Source: Typhlomys cinereus (Eukaryota > Chordata > Mammalia > Rodentia > Platacanthomyidae). Taken from it: DNA of 64,000 bases. Below, piece after piece: positions 1-12,454 of this stretch. Where the stretch lies: positions 1,399,501 to 1,463,500 of the forward strand of contig JALPQD010000088.1 of the NCBI GenBank assembly GCA_023101885.1. Direction: 5' to 3'. The number at the start of each line of letters is the position of its first letter. The stretch's first letter is position 1. A program made the position numbers and the translations under genes. The notes beneath the pieces are model-generated. The model did no database searches. It had not been told where the DNA came from and saw only the letters and a program-made list of their open reading frames with translations.

Positions 1-1034
1 ATATAAACACATTTTTAAGCAATGAAAAATAAACCATGAATCACTCCCAACATCACAAATTATACATATAATGACTTTGTGTGGTACATGGTCTTAGTTT
101 GGATCCATGGAATAGGAATATGTTTAGCTTACTTGTTGCCACACTTAGAAGGCCATTTTTGCATTCTGTGCAACAAGTTTTCCTCTTTATTAGACAATTT
201 CTTACCTTTTGGTCTCTAGTCATATTCAACCAAGTGCTTTTCTTTCCCCCCTCTCTCTCCTCCTTCTCTTCATGAGTGGCTATTTTGAGGGTTAAAAATA
301 AACAACATTTTCCATCTGTTATAAACTCTACAAAGTGCTCTGAGATTGAATGTGTCTAGTACTTATATTGAATTGCATATAAAAGCAATGTATCTAAGTC
401 TCTGATACTAGGCATCTGGTTTGTTCTCTCTGTGCTCTCTTTAATGCCTTCCTCTATCTGTCAAATGAATTTCCTTATTGGCAAAGGATAATGGAGACAT
501 ACAATGAAGCAATCTTTTCCTTGGTAACTGAAAGAAAAAAAAAATATATATATATGATGGGCAAAGAGAGATTTAGAACATGCATGAAAATACAAACTGA
601 ATGGTATAAGACATGTTTTGTTAAGACAGTGGCAGTGGGCTTGATTATTAAAGAAAATATACCCATGTGATAATCTTTTCTGTCTTCTTCAATGTCATCT
701 CAAAATTGTGGTTTTTGATTTCCTTGAATAATGTATTGCACAATACTTTAGACCCAAAGGGGGGGGTGACATGACCCTACCTTCAAGATGTTTGTAAGAC
801 AATGTTCAGTTAATGTATAGCCTAAAATATGCAATTTTTGGTAGCTGTTGATATAGGATTATTCCCTTAGACACTAAGACATAAAGGAGACATCCTAGGA
901 GAGGTGACGTTGATCAGAAGCAAAGGGCAAGGAGAACTCATCTAAAACAAAACAAGAAAGATATTTGAAACCCAGGAAATAACATATGTTCATCAAGATT
1001 CCTGAAGAGATACCTCAACTTTTCTTTACTTTTA
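1..1034. other. AT-rich DNA, no gene seen
   Basis: Open frames are short and of low complexity, with no recognisable domain or repeat. It holds a short (AT)n run near 545-555 and a run of G near 763-767. I see nothing else that can be supported. Confidence 0.6.
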
Positions 1035-1260
1035 AAAATTAATTTTTCATTTTTCTACTTTTAGAAGCATATTGAGTATTCATCCCTGTTTCCCTTCATC
1101 CTTCTCTCTCCCATCCTCTCCTTTCCCTTCATCAGTCCTTCTCACTCACTTCCACCCTTCTGCCTGTCTTTTCTATGGACCTCAGGATATCCTCTGGGTT
1201 GTTTATTCTGGTGGGAGTTTAGACCTTTTTCTTTACTTGAACATGTTAGTTTAGTAACAT
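1035..1260 (-). mobile_element. Probable old L1 3' UTR fragment
   Basis: The plus strand shows an A/T-rich start, a phrase like 'catattgagtattcatccc' and then a long C/T tract. This is the antisense signature of the purine-rich 3' UTR of older rodent L1 subfamilies. No ORF2 remnant is visible beside it. The assignment rests on the same layout seen more clearly at 37.7 and 61.8 kb. It could instead be a simple pyrimidine-rich tract. Confidence 0.4.
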
Positions 1261-3244
1261 TGAGGTCGTTCTTGGTTTGTCACAGTCTTTAAATCTCTAC
1301 ATCTAGCAAATCATTGTGTTCTTTTATTTTTATTATTTACTATCTATTGGAAGTACTCAATTCCTTCCATTTGTCTCCTCAAAAATTTAGTATAGGCTTT
1401 TGGTTTTTCTCATAATTTCTTCAATAACTTTGTCATTGCTTTTCATACACATTTCATTACCCTAACATCTTTACATACATCAATCTGAGCTTTTACTATT
1501 ACTCAAATACAATAGGACCTCTTCCATATATAAGAATGATAATTTTTCATTGTTTTAATTTGAAATTAAATAAAAAGAAATTGAAAGAAAAATTAGAATA
1601 AATTAAAATAAAAAGAAAAGCCTAGTTTTTTATCTTGGTATGTAAGATCCTTTACACTCTGACTTTGATTTTCCCACCTAGTATCATAACCAGGTCCCAC
1701 CTCACAAAATTGTGCATTTAAATACACTGGATATTTATGTATTGATATTTGCTTTAACTCTAAATTGTTTTGACTCTATAATGATCTGTGACCTAGTCTA
1801 CACAAATAAAATGCAAGTTTCATAGTAGATGATGTGCAGGTGTATGGACAAGACAGAATATATGTAGTGCAAACTTAGACTAATGTATAGCTACATTAGA
1901 CAGCCATGTGGACACTTAGATTATTCCTTTGGACCAGTTGCATGCCATACAAGGTATTGATTATTAAAGAGAACTTGGTCAAAAAGCATTCTTCCCTAAG
2001 ACTTTGATCTGGAAGTGTTAGGCCATATGTAATTTGTTTTTGAAACACTGAAAAGGAAAAGCAAAACACATACCTTATTCTTTCTAATTTTTGCTGAACT
2101 ATCAATTTCTGTAAGAGAAAAGAAGCTGCTAACAAACTGATAAAGATTTGGGAATATTGCCTTGACATTGTGGGCCAGAGGGCAGAATTGTAGGGCTCAG
2201 TCAGTTCTTACGATGCTACTCTGGAATCCTTCTTGGCTGCCCTCTTTATTATTGGCAGCACTGGATACATCTACCTATCTTTACCTTCTTTATAGATTGT
2301 TTTGTCATGAATCCATTCTGGTTGACTTTATTCTGAGTGTTACTGTTCAGATGACTCTACATGGACTTCAGGTAATGACGATGACAAAATACCAATCTGC
2401 TTTGGTTTTATTCTGAATTTCTGTTTTATCCTACTTTTCAGCCAATACTTAAGAATGGCTAATTTCTTTTAAAAATACCAAATTAAATCTAAAGTCCAGC
2501 AGCTTCTTTTCTTGGAAGCACTTATTATAATGGCCTCAGGACCAAATACTAGACAAGTAAGGAAGACCCCTATGCTTAGATCTCCAATATTTGTTCATAT
2601 TAATTATTCTGCAGGGATTCTGTGAAGCTATGGTGACCCCAGCCAAACTGACAAAAGGGGAAAAGTCTTCTGTACCCCTATCCTGTTGAAAGCCTGTCCT
2701 CAGGGATGCCCATCTCAGATCCGGAAGGCTAAAGTAATACAGTATGCTGGCTTTCATCTATCAAAGTGTCATAGTGTTGTATGTTTCAATCAGAAAAAAA
2801 AATGAAATTGCATTTTAGAAAGTAGACCATAAGAGAAGAATGAGAAAGTGTGATTATCTTATATCAAGATTAATGCTCTCACTCCACTTTGATAAAAACT
2901 CCATATAGCTGTTTGTGAGGGATGTTGAGGTCTGTTGAAACAGTATTTTTTCTTTCCCATATGACTTTCCTTCTTTGCATATCATTCTTGCAATAATTCT
3001 CACAGAGATTAAAAAGCAAAGTCACTGCAAAAGGCAAAATACAATCCCAGCTTGTCTGGGTGCCAAATGATACTGTTCTCAAAATATCAGTTGAGATTTA
3101 CTCTAGACACAGGTATATGAAGACAAGATTTTTCTTTGAACAGAAGGATGACCTAGAATGGACATTTGGGGACAAACTGTGAGTGCAAAGAGTCCAGTCT
3201 TCATATGACTCAGGCAAAACAGACAATATTAATAGATCCATATT
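1261..3244. other. Unassigned AT-rich DNA
   Basis: An A-rich stretch lies at 1556-1620. Open frames here (up to about 90 codons) show no domain, no biased composition and no splice context that supports a gene. No repeat family is recognised with confidence. Confidence 0.5.
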
Positions 3245-3596
3245 GTTCTATATTTTTTGTGTGAGTGTATGTGTATGTAGTTTGCATGCAGGGGTGTTCA
3301 CATGCATGTGGTCACACATGTACCTGTAGGTAAGTGCAAATGTGTAGCAACGTGAGGAAGGCAGAGACTGACATAGTCTTCCTCTTCACTATATATATCG
3401 AGGCAAAATATCTTGATGAACATGAAATTCATGATTGTTATTAACATGGGGAGCCAGCTTGTTCTAGGAATGCCTATTCTCTGTCTCCTGAGCATTGAGA
3501 TTATCTCCATTAGTCATTTATTGCTGGGAATCTAAACCTAGGACCTCCTGTCCTCATGGAAAGTACTTTGCCAATTGAGTCAGCCCTCTAGCCCTG
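3245..3596 (-). mobile_element. Composite tRNA/7SL-type SINE, antisense, old
   Basis: The plus strand begins with a TG-rich segment (3255-3330). It has a B1-like middle ('gtctcctgagcattgagatt', 3485-3504) and ends in an antisense tRNA-like head ('cctaggacctcctg' then 'tgagtcagccctctagccc', 3537-3594). This is the layout of rodent SINEs that join a tRNA-derived head, a B1-related middle and a (CA)n tail. The copy is strongly diverged. The probable sense counterpart in this window is at 50170-50460. Confidence 0.5.
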
Positions 3597-3599
3597 AGA

Positions 3600-4773
3600 T
3601 ATTTTGGGTCTTGTAGTTTATCTCTTTGTTCTGCTGAAATGGAAGGATTTTCCAGAAGTGAATTTCTGGCCCAGCAAGAAAATTTACAATTATATGGCTG
3701 CATGAAAGCAAGTTATCAATACAATACAGAAAGTCAAGCAAAACCTGTGACTTTAAAGTTGATATTCATAGCAAAGTTTGTAGTCTTTATCAATGGGACT
3801 CTTAAGAAAATTCTAGAAATAAGTATAATATATATGATACTTGGAATGATAGGTCAAATAATTTGCTGAATTTAAAGTGTCTCATAATAGGTTACAATTC
3901 TCCAAACTGAAGGAAAAGAAAACAACAATCTAAATTATTTTTTTAAAGATATTCTAATGGCAAATCATGGCCCTTATCTTAATAGATAGCATAGGAACAA
4001 GTTTCACTTAGATGGAACATTAGAATATGCCCCAGAGAAGAAAATCATAACTAAAGCAATCAGGAATTCATTTTTAATTATTTCTTCAAAATATCATCAG
4101 CATAGACATAGAAAGAAAATAAACTGTGAAACATAAATATACAAAAAAAGAGTTTAGTGGAACAATTTAGAGAGTTCTGAAGAATGTTTGATTAAAGAGT
4201 CCAGAATTTTTTAAAAAATCTCAATTAATAAAATATTTTGTTTGGACAAAATTGGAGAAAAGAAGGTAAGAAAAATTCCTGGTGAGTAGGTCATTGTTTA
4301 ATTTGTCTTTAACAAATACTGAGTTGGTTTTTAGTGTGCATCTCATTTGAATATTGTGATACTCCAATGAATTATTTTGTTTTATTTTCAAATTTATTTC
4401 AAAATTGTTCTCAATTGACTTAAATGTTTTTGCCAAGTTTGAGCTTTACAGCTAGTTCACAAAACAGATTCACAATAAATTCTCCAAGCCCAGAGCATTG
4501 TCTGTTATACGTACTTTTGAAGAGACACATGTATTTTGCACAGATACTTATTATTCATTAACCTGCAAGGACAGGCGAACCAAGGAAAGTAGACAGTTTG
4601 TCTGGGATGAATTTATAACACTGTGCCCGATGAGGTTTAGCTCCAGCAATAAGAGTCAACTCTTTGAGCCTGATTGGCTACTACTACTCAATCTTCATAA
4701 AAACTATCATGTCAGACTCTATGACCAAAAAGAAAAAGGAAAGAGATAATTACTTTACTTCAATCTCACTCTG
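3600..4773. other. Unassigned AT-rich DNA
   Basis: Short open frames only; no repeat family or motif recognised. Confidence 0.5.
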
Positions 4774-4798
4774 ACATATTACCCAATGTTTATCAAAG
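4774..4798. repeat. 25 bp exact direct repeat, copy 1
   Basis: These 25 bases are identical in sequence and orientation to 7160-7184. Copy 2 lies inside an old L1 fragment, while copy 1 lies 29 bp before the left arm of the inverted duplication starting at 4827. Confidence 0.85.
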
Positions 4799-4826
4799 AT
4801 GAATTTGACCATTTCATCTTAGGCAC

Positions 4827-5012
4827 TGGACTAATACAAGAGATCCAAATGATGCTCAGATTCAAAAAGAAAATCAGAGACATATAATCCAATCTTTCCT
4901 CCCCCAAATTCATATTTCTTTTCAAAATCATCTTACCTAGGCATGTCCAACCTGAAGTTTGCTAACCACACATAATGGATAGCTATCAGTGTGGCCCAGC
5001 ACAAAATCATAA
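4827..5012 (+). repeat. Inverted duplication, left arm
   Basis: The arm matches the reverse complement of 8233-8437 almost base for base, for example 'gatccaaatgatgctcagat' and 'tggcccagcacaaaatcata'. Differences are scattered substitutions and a few small indels, by eye below 10%. Similarity stops abruptly at both ends. From about 4937 rightward the sequence resembles the terminus of a hAT-Charlie-type non-autonomous DNA transposon ('gcatgtccaacctg', then 'gtggcccagcacaaaatc'). The shared sequence runs about 110 bp to the other side of that terminus, so the pair may be more than two insertions of one transposon. Confidence 0.8.
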
Positions 5013-6930
5013 GCCTACTTTAATATTGTGAGACCAATTTGTGTTTTTGTGCATGAGAACGATTTGTGCATGGTTCTTGAGCATGGACTTTGTACATGAC
5101 AATAACATGTTGAGATGATGAAAGGTTAGATATACCTGGACAACTATTTTAGAAAGAATACATCTCCAGTCAAGATGATTTTTTCCACGTCTAACCTTCA
5201 TTGTCATGCACATTACTCCTCTTATATTTACAAGTTCCTTTGGGACTTTGAGAGTCCTTGAGGAATGATGACTATTCTTCTGGTCGCATAGAATCAAAGC
5301 AGAAGTGTTGAATGAGAAGAAGGAAGGCAGAGATAGAATTTAAGAATGGTAAATTAGTGATTTAGGGATGTAAACAAATTTAGACTACATAGCATTTAAA
5401 TTAAATTATACTTCTAATATGACTTTTTCTTCACTATTAGAAGCCATTTAATGGCCTTATTCAAGCATATTGAGTGGAAGTAGGAGTGATGTTAATGAAT
5501 TAAATATGAACATTTGCTTAAAATGATTCATTATTCAAGATGATACTTAGTGTTTTTAATAAAGTATTACATTTGATACACTAAAATGAGTGGGATGTAA
5601 TTCTTAATGAGCTCCTAAGTTAATAATCTAAGTCTGTAAGTGACTTATAAATTGTGATGGAGGCCTTCAAAAAATTTATCTATGCAATGATACCACCTAA
5701 TGGTATCTGAGGGGCATCAATTTAGTTTTTTATCATAATTTCCTATTAGCCATCACTGAGATATTAGCATCAGTCTTACTAAATGGAATTTGCATTTAGA
5801 TGCTTATACTCCTAAACAAAGATATTGTGGACAATAATTCTATCTATAAAGTCCAATGACTTTCCTTCAAGCTATTAATCTTAAAGTGTTAAGCCTCACA
5901 AGTGTGGTCATTGGCACTATATTTCACATAGACATGGACTTATTAAACACACTATCACAAGACTAATTTTCTGAGAATCAATAAAGAGTATTACAAATTA
6001 ATGAGGAAATAAAAAATTAGATATTGCAAATGCAAAAATTTGGAAGAGAGGATTAGGTATAGCTAATCCAGATTTTCATAAATCACTGTAGCTACTCTGG
6101 TCAACTGTAGTTAAATGATGTATGGGGCCAGTATAGTAGAAGCCCAATAGAGATCAATACCACTGGAGTATCCTCTTCACCCACTTTTATTTGAAAGTTT
6201 TATCTCCCAAAGCAAAACTTTAATACTAGGTTGTGATTAGCTTGCTTTTACTTCATTGCTAGTAGGTTTTACTGTAACAGCAAGGAACATAAGCTTAATG
6301 TTGTATGATTACAGAAACTGACCTTCTCTCTTACACACTTTTTAACTTTGGGCAAATATGATTCCTTTTGGATTTCAATGATTTCAACATTTAAAATTGT
6401 TAATACAGTCTGGTTAGTGATTTGCCTAGTACATTTTGAATAAATCATGATTCAATGTTAATGCATTTCTGTAACCTTTTGTAGATATTACAATTTTTAC
6501 AGTTTGGAATTTCAATGCATCAATGTAGAATGTATCTGCCCACCTAGCATGCAGCTGAAATAGTAAAAGTAACTATTATGACTAAAAGACTTGAAATCAT
6601 AAAACTCCCTTTTCAAAATCTGTTTGGCAGTGGTCCTGATAATGACATTTTGAGGTTGGCATCAAAACAATATGTGATTAAACCAAAAGCAAACAGGAAA
6701 TACATTCAACAGAAACATGCAGGACAGGAAGACATAGAACACAATGAAAAGGTAATCTAGGGAGATATTTGCAAAAATGTAACCTTTTGCATCTGGCTGG
6801 AAGGTTATTTGTACAAAGTACAAAGATAAATACTTTTGTTGTGATGTAAAGACTAGCCTTTTACACTGTTGCTCAGCATATAAACTGTTACAGCCATTAT
6901 ATAGAAAAGCATGAAGATTCTTCCTTAAAA
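5013..6930. other. Spacer of the inverted duplication, mostly unassigned
   Basis: AT-rich DNA with no gene. The first ~50 bp may continue the hAT-like element. No other repeat is recognised before the L1 fragment at ~6935. Confidence 0.5.
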
Positions 6931-6934
6931 CTTA

Positions 6935-7565
6935 AAGTATAACTGCCATGGTATCAAGAAATTGTGCTCTGGTTTTACGGACAAAGGAATGGAGAGCAGA
7001 ATCTCAAAAAGACAGCCACATTCCTGTGTTTATTAAGGCATTACTTACAGTAGCCAAAATACAGAAACAATGAAAGTGTCCATCAATCAATGGATAAATA
7101 AAGAAAAGGTACTGTACATGCATTTGCATATTATATACATATGCATATACATATTATATACATATTACCCAATGTTTATCAAAGCAGTCCTGTATTTACA
7201 AAAACATATATGAATCACTTATTCTAAGTGGAATAAGCCACACACTGAAAGATAAAGTACCCTAGGATCTTGCTTCCTTACTTATATTTGTAATATGAAA
7301 ATAATAAAAGCTAAAATAAAATCAACAGAGAGTAAAACAGTGGTTAGCAGAGAATGGAAGGGGAAAGTATTGTGCAAAGTGCAAAGCTTTGAAGGATATG
7401 ATGAATGTGTTCTAATATGTACCATGCTTAATATAGTTAACATTATTGTTAATTCTAATTCTGTAGTTAATGCTAGTGTTAATGCTCAGTATGGTGAATG
7501 TTCGCTGAATGGAGAAATTTATTAGAATTACTTTTCAGGTGTTTCACACCACAAGAACAAAACTA
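6935..7565 (+). mobile_element. Old L1, ORF2 C-terminus and 3' UTR remnant
   Basis: Several blocks match the conserved 3' end of mammalian L1: 'cagtagccaaaatacagaaa' followed by 'gtgtccatcaatcaatggat' (7050-7095), 'agtggaataagccacacact' (7228-7247), and a 3' UTR-like block with 'cagtggttagcagagaatgg' (7339-7358). No reading frame survives. The AT-rich insertion at 7120-7160 interrupts the expected order. This older L1 differs from the younger polypurine-3'-UTR L1s at 14.7, 20.3 and 27.5 kb. Confidence 0.65.
7160..7184. repeat. 25 bp exact direct repeat, copy 2
   Basis: Identical to 4774-4798. Here it lies within the L1 remnant, where the L1 consensus would have a loosely similar 'attattcagccataaaa' segment. 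Confidence 0.85.
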
Positions 7566-7569
7566 ACCA

Positions 7570-8232
7570 TAACAACACAAACAAAAATAATAGCTGAACA
7601 ATGGTGTTGGTAATATACTAATCAGCAAACATGTAGTGGTCTCATATTGATAAGATAAAACAAAATATGACTGATATAACATCAAAACATTCCATTTTCA
7701 TAGTTAATAACTAAGAGAGCATAATCTTTCAAAACCTTAGCATGATCAAGATTGCCATTTGCAGCCTCTGTTTGCCCTATTATTATGTTACCAGTCTGTT
7801 TTAATTTTGGTGTTATTTATCATAAATAAAATAATCATTTGTTCTCTGAGTAGATATATTTAGATTAAGTAAGCAATGTACAGAAAGACACTATAAATAT
7901 ATTTATAGTTATAATATTTGTCCATACATTCTCTGTCCAGGCTCACGAACCAGCATAAACCCAGACTTACGTGTAGGAAACAGAAGTGGGAGTGGTAGGA
8001 ATTGATCAGGCATCGGGTCAGAGAAAGCCTAGAATGTCCATCATCCAAGCCGTTATTGTACCAAACATGAGTACTTGTAAGAAAACAATCAAAGAGCAGG
8101 GCCAAATTCAGGAAAACATCAAAGAAGAGCAGGACCAAATTCTTTACAGGATTATGTAAAATATATACATTCCAGTTAACAAAGAAAAGGCAGGAGTGAC
8201 ATCTACTTTCTGTGGGACCAGACATGATGTTG
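7570..8232. other. Unassigned AT-rich DNA
   Basis: An open frame of about 148 codons runs from 8306 to 7860 on the minus strand and overlaps the right arm of the inverted duplication. Its product is rich in Cys, Leu, Phe and Tyr with no domain. I treat it as a chance frame. Confidence 0.5.
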
Positions 8233-8437
8233 CTTATGATTTTGTGCTGGGCCACGTTGATAGCTGTCCATGACCACGTGTGGTTAGCAAACTTCAGGTT
8301 GGACATGCCTGGGTAAGATGATTTTGAAAAGAAATGTGAATTTGGGGAGGAAAGATTGGATTATATGTCTCTGACTTTCTTTTTGAATCTGAGCATCATT
8401 TGGATCTCCTGTATTATTAGTCCAGTACACATACATG
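8233..8437 (-). repeat. Inverted duplication, right arm
   Basis: Reverse-complement partner of 4827-5012. The hAT-like terminus appears as 'caggttggacatgcctg' near 8297-8313. The two arms are separated by about 3.2 kb, so they could pair as a long stem. Confidence 0.8.
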
Positions 8438-8479
8438 GCACTTTGTTGCTAGAAGGGAATGGACAATGTATGTCTCAAA

Positions 8480-8740
8480 ACAGAGTTACCTGGTTTGTGC
8501 ATTAGCATATCTCAGATAAGCAGGAAAGAACTGTTGGGGAACACCCCAGCCAGTTTCTAAGAGAAACAAAAGTGCTCCAAGAACTGACTGGAGGCGAACT
8601 CTACCTCCAAGGGAAGGAGTTAGGTCTACCATTGTCTTGCAGACAAGAGGCAAACTCAACCTCTCAGGGGTGGAGCCCCTAGCGAGAGCCCATTTCAGAT
8701 GCTGATATATCATCCAGAGAGCAGGCTTTGGGCCTGACAA
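8480..8740 (-). mobile_element. Possible ERV LTR fragment, antisense
   Basis: On the minus strand the segment begins 'tgtcaggcccaaagcc' at 8739. A purine-rich run ('aaagaactggagaattgtgg') lies directly upstream, where a polypurine tract would sit before a 3' LTR. The interior is more GC-rich than its surroundings. No matching LTR end, TATA box, poly(A) signal or target duplication was found, so the call is weak. Confidence 0.3.
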
Positions 8741-8949
8741 CCCCACAATTCTCCAGTTCTTTAATTATGAGTACCTCCTCTGTCTGAGTTGTAGACAGGG
8801 ACATTGATTGCTGGACACCTGATGTGCCATTTCTTCCCCAAATATAAATGATTAACAAAGGTTTCCACTGTATCTCCTCCCTGCTCAGCACTTTTGCCTG
8901 AATGCTTTTCCTCTTTTCAGAGTCTTAATCACTAATTTTGCCACATTGC

Positions 8950-9165
8950 CCTGGTACTTATGCATATTAGGCAGTGCTCTTCCATTGAGCTAGGTCCCCA
9001 ACCTTCTTATGCCTCATTCTTTTTTGAGACGGTTTCTTGCTCATTTATGATGGTTGTCTTTGAATACATTTCTTCTGTCCTCCAGGCAGGTCTTGAATGT
9101 GTGAGTCTCTGCCTCAACCTCCTGAGCAATTGGGATTACAGACATCACCAGTTCCTGCAAAAAGC
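8950..9165 (-). mobile_element. B1+ID dimeric SINE (B1-dID type), antisense
   Basis: Read on the minus strand, a 7SL-derived B1-like unit comes first (plus-strand 9025-9155, with 'tttttgagacggtttcttgc' and 'gcaattgggattacagacat'). An ID-like tRNA unit follows (8958-9000, 'cttccattgagctaggtccc'). B1 followed by ID is the order of the dimeric SINE B1-dID known from several rodent families. The copy is well diverged and no target duplication was identified. Confidence 0.6.
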
Positions 9166-9279
9166 ATTACTTTAGTGAACTCGTGAAGGAAAATCTAGCA
9201 ACTAGGTCCTCAGAGTTCCCTTAGCATCAGCTGTTTGCATCCATCATGACTAAAATTTCATTGTGCCAATGAAATACAT

Positions 9280-9620
9280 GTGTCAACTTGACAACTGAAG
9301 CCTGAAGTTTTGAGCACATCTGTGAGGAATTATCAATAAAGGCAAGTCCTAAACAGCCTGTGGGAGATTAATGGATATGGGAAGATCCAGCTCATCTTGG
9401 ACGGGACCATTTTCTAGGCAGGTAGATAAGATAGAAAGAGTTGGTTCAGTTTGTTTGCTTATTTTTGGCATCCTTAAGCATATAGTCAAGAAAATGAGTT
9501 CTTTCTCAGCAATTCCTGTTAATAAGGTGTGATTAATTCCCCCAGCTCCTGATGATATAAAACTACTCTGCCATGCTGATAAAGTGTAAATGAGAATCAT
9601 AGGCAGCAATTGACTACTTA
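9280..9620 (+). mobile_element. Unclassified 'GTGTCAACTTG' repeat, copy 1
   Basis: It starts 'gtgtcaacttgacaact' and continues with 'cctgtgggagattaatgg' and 'tctaggcaggtagataag', matching the order of an interspersed repeat whose other copies start alike at 21150 (antisense) and 60565. The class (LTR or DNA transposon) is not resolved here. No terminal repeat or coding remnant is visible. Confidence 0.45.
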
Positions 9621-12454
9621 TTTCACTAAATTGTTAAAATCCGGAATTCTGTCAGCAGTGAGAGATGAAACTAACACAAGTCCTGTGCTGCACGTGTTTT
9701 CATAACCTTGTGATTCTTTTAACTTTGTTCTTTTTATCTTTCTACATTCAAGCATCCAGGCAACATCTATTACCAGAGTCAGTGTTCAATAAATATCTAC
9801 TGTCTAAATGGAATGGATGCTATCATGAACTAAGAGAAGGAATTCATGTCACTCAGACCTATGCAAATAAATGTATTCTTTTTGCCCAGTTCATTACAGT
9901 GATAGAAAAATCACAACAAATCACTTATGCTGTTTTGACATTGTTCTCTGTAATTAATGACCATTATTTAACTATTTCTATGGGCTGAATAATCTTAGAA
10001 ATATCACTGTTGCACTAGTGAAAACAAAGATAAGCTTAGTGATGTTTCATTAGTGACTAAAGATAATATTGCATATTGAAGCAGAGGATTCCTTGACTCC
10101 AAAACAGGTGTTTTGTTTCTTCTTTTGTAACATGGTGTTTGCCTTCTTTCACTTCTATTTCCTATAATTCCATTTGCTTTTCCAAAAATTCTATGCCTGT
10201 GCTTTGTACATACACGTTTATGAAACTTCAAAAAATGTGAGAAATAATAGCTTTTTCTTATTGTAAATGATATACTACATTTTTAAGACATGTTATTACA
10301 TTGACTAAATAATAATGACAACATAGTACCAATCCCAAGAGGGCAGGGCTGCCGCATACATTATGTAATATACCATGATTCTGATTTCTACCTAAATAGC
10401 AACCTAATTAATAAAATGATGTACCTTTTCTGCTTTGTCCTGGCCACTGGTCTTCCCCCAACCTGTATCCATAACCACAGACATTTCATTAACAAATATG
10501 ACTATTAATTCATTTCAAATCTTTTATCAGTTCTAATTTACAAAATTATCAGAATCATTATATTACAAAATAAAATATACAATATTACAATCACAATATA
10601 TACTATGTAGAAAAGTGTTGTTCATGATCCTGTAACCCTTCAAAGTATTCATTGGACAATGCCTTTTATGATAATGCTATTATGGTGACAAGCAAACAGA
10701 TTTTTAAAGTAGCATTTGCTGTTTGAGAAATCAAATCATACTAGGTTGTCTTTTCAAAAATGACCCAAACAATGCATACTATTAATTATCTAAATATATT
10801 CTACGTCCCTCTCACATACACTGTGTGTTTATCTTATTTCACAAACACAGTTAGCTCAAGAGATGGCATCTTCTCTGACATTTTTCAGTCCTATTGAGCT
10901 GTACTTGCATGGGGAAATACACAGGCATTTGTCTTCAATGCAATCATTTGTAACCTGTTTGGGTAATTGAACTGTCAACTTGGCCCCAGTCAGAATCCCC
11001 TGGCTATTAGACATTTGTTTGCTTTGTAGTACTCAGTGCTTCTGTTTTAATATGCCTTGTTAGTGCAAATAGCACAGCCTCAAAACTACTATTAGAGAGA
11101 AAAATAGTGTTACACATGAGAATAAGCTGTCAAAATAATGCATGTGTAATTGAAATAATAAGTAATCTGTCACCAAATCTGACATATCAGTTTTATTTCT
11201 TTTACCAGAAATCTCCACATTGCCTTTTTTTTTTTGCTTCAGCTGTCTTTGTTAAGCATAAATATTTCAAATTTTAATTTTTCCATGTGTAGTATATTGA
11301 TGTTTTACAGCCTGATTTCTTCCAGAATGCTACAAAAAGCATTCAAAGTAGAAAGGAGGTAAAATGGAGTTGTGTACTTCTAAGAACTTTCTATGTTAGA
11401 AGTGTTTCCTACAAACAGCTAAATACAATACATGAGATGCACATTCTCTTTGATTCACCTTTACAGATGAGGTCTTGGTTCAGGGCAAGTACTGAAAGTG
11501 CAAAATATCAGTTCTGGGACCAGTTGTAGCTTTATAGTACTTCAAAATCACCAAGGGTGTAGCTCCAGAATCTCTACAGATGATAGTCTACATTATTATT
11601 TCCTTCAATTACCAACCATCAAAGATTAAACTAAAATTTATCAGAAGAAAATCTTCCTTTCCCAGCTTGAGTGAAAGAAAGAGTTCCAATTCATACAGCC
11701 TACACGGCTATTAGAATCTTGTTTATACATAATCTATTCAAGAGTTTTTGTTGAAATCACCCATTACAAAGATGCAGCTGATTTAAACTGAATTATAAAG
11801 AGAAGAGAATGAAATACAACCTGCTTCTGTAATTTAGAACAATTATCTTCTTTTTTATGATTCTCCACAGGAAAATTAAAGGAAATTTCTTTGTTTGATT
11901 ACATACTCTTAACTACTCAGTGCATTCTTTGATACACAGTTAATAAGATATAACACTTGAAATAGCCTCTTTATTCCTTTCACTAACTTAACATTTCCAG
12001 TTCAGTTAAAGTAAGGTTTTTAAATGCTTCCCATTTGTCATCAACATTCTTTCCAAGGAATTTTTATGTGGCCTGGACTCATATACAGGTATAAAACATA
12101 TATGAAGTAGTCTATAAAAATAAGCTATAAAGAAATTTATTTTAAAATAATTATTTTGTATATGTGTAACTATAATTTATTAAAGTGAAAATAAAATTTA
12201 TAGAAGAATTAGATGAATTTTCTTATTTATTTTTTATGTAAATAATCAAATATCTAAATATTTGAAAATTAAGTATGTAAGCTACTTTCAACATTTTACA
12301 GATTTGCTAGATTCTTGATTTTATTAATTGTCATGAATGGCAATATTAGTAGGTAAAAATGTATGATACAAAATAGAAAGAAATATGCTTAAGGCTACTG
12401 TGGAAACTGTTGAAAATTATGCTTTAATCCCCATACCAAAATATCTTAATGAGT
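9621..12454. other. Long unassigned AT-rich stretch
   Basis: No gene or clear repeat. The longest open frame (9665-9988, plus, 107 codons) encodes a Leu/Phe-rich product with no recognised domain. A short 'actgtcaacttggcccc' at ~10973 may be a remnant of the GTGTCAACTTG family. A T-run lies at 11226-11236. Confidence 0.5.

Noticed and set aside
7860..8306. 148-codon minus-strand open frame as a gene
   Set aside because: It overlaps the inverted duplication and a hAT-like end, has no domain, and its composition (Cys, Phe, Leu, Tyr) is that of translated AT-rich non-coding DNA.
9665..9988. 107-codon plus-strand frame as a secreted or membrane protein
   Set aside because: It has a hydrophobic stretch but lies in AT-rich unannotated DNA next to an old repeat, with no family resemblance or conserved motif.
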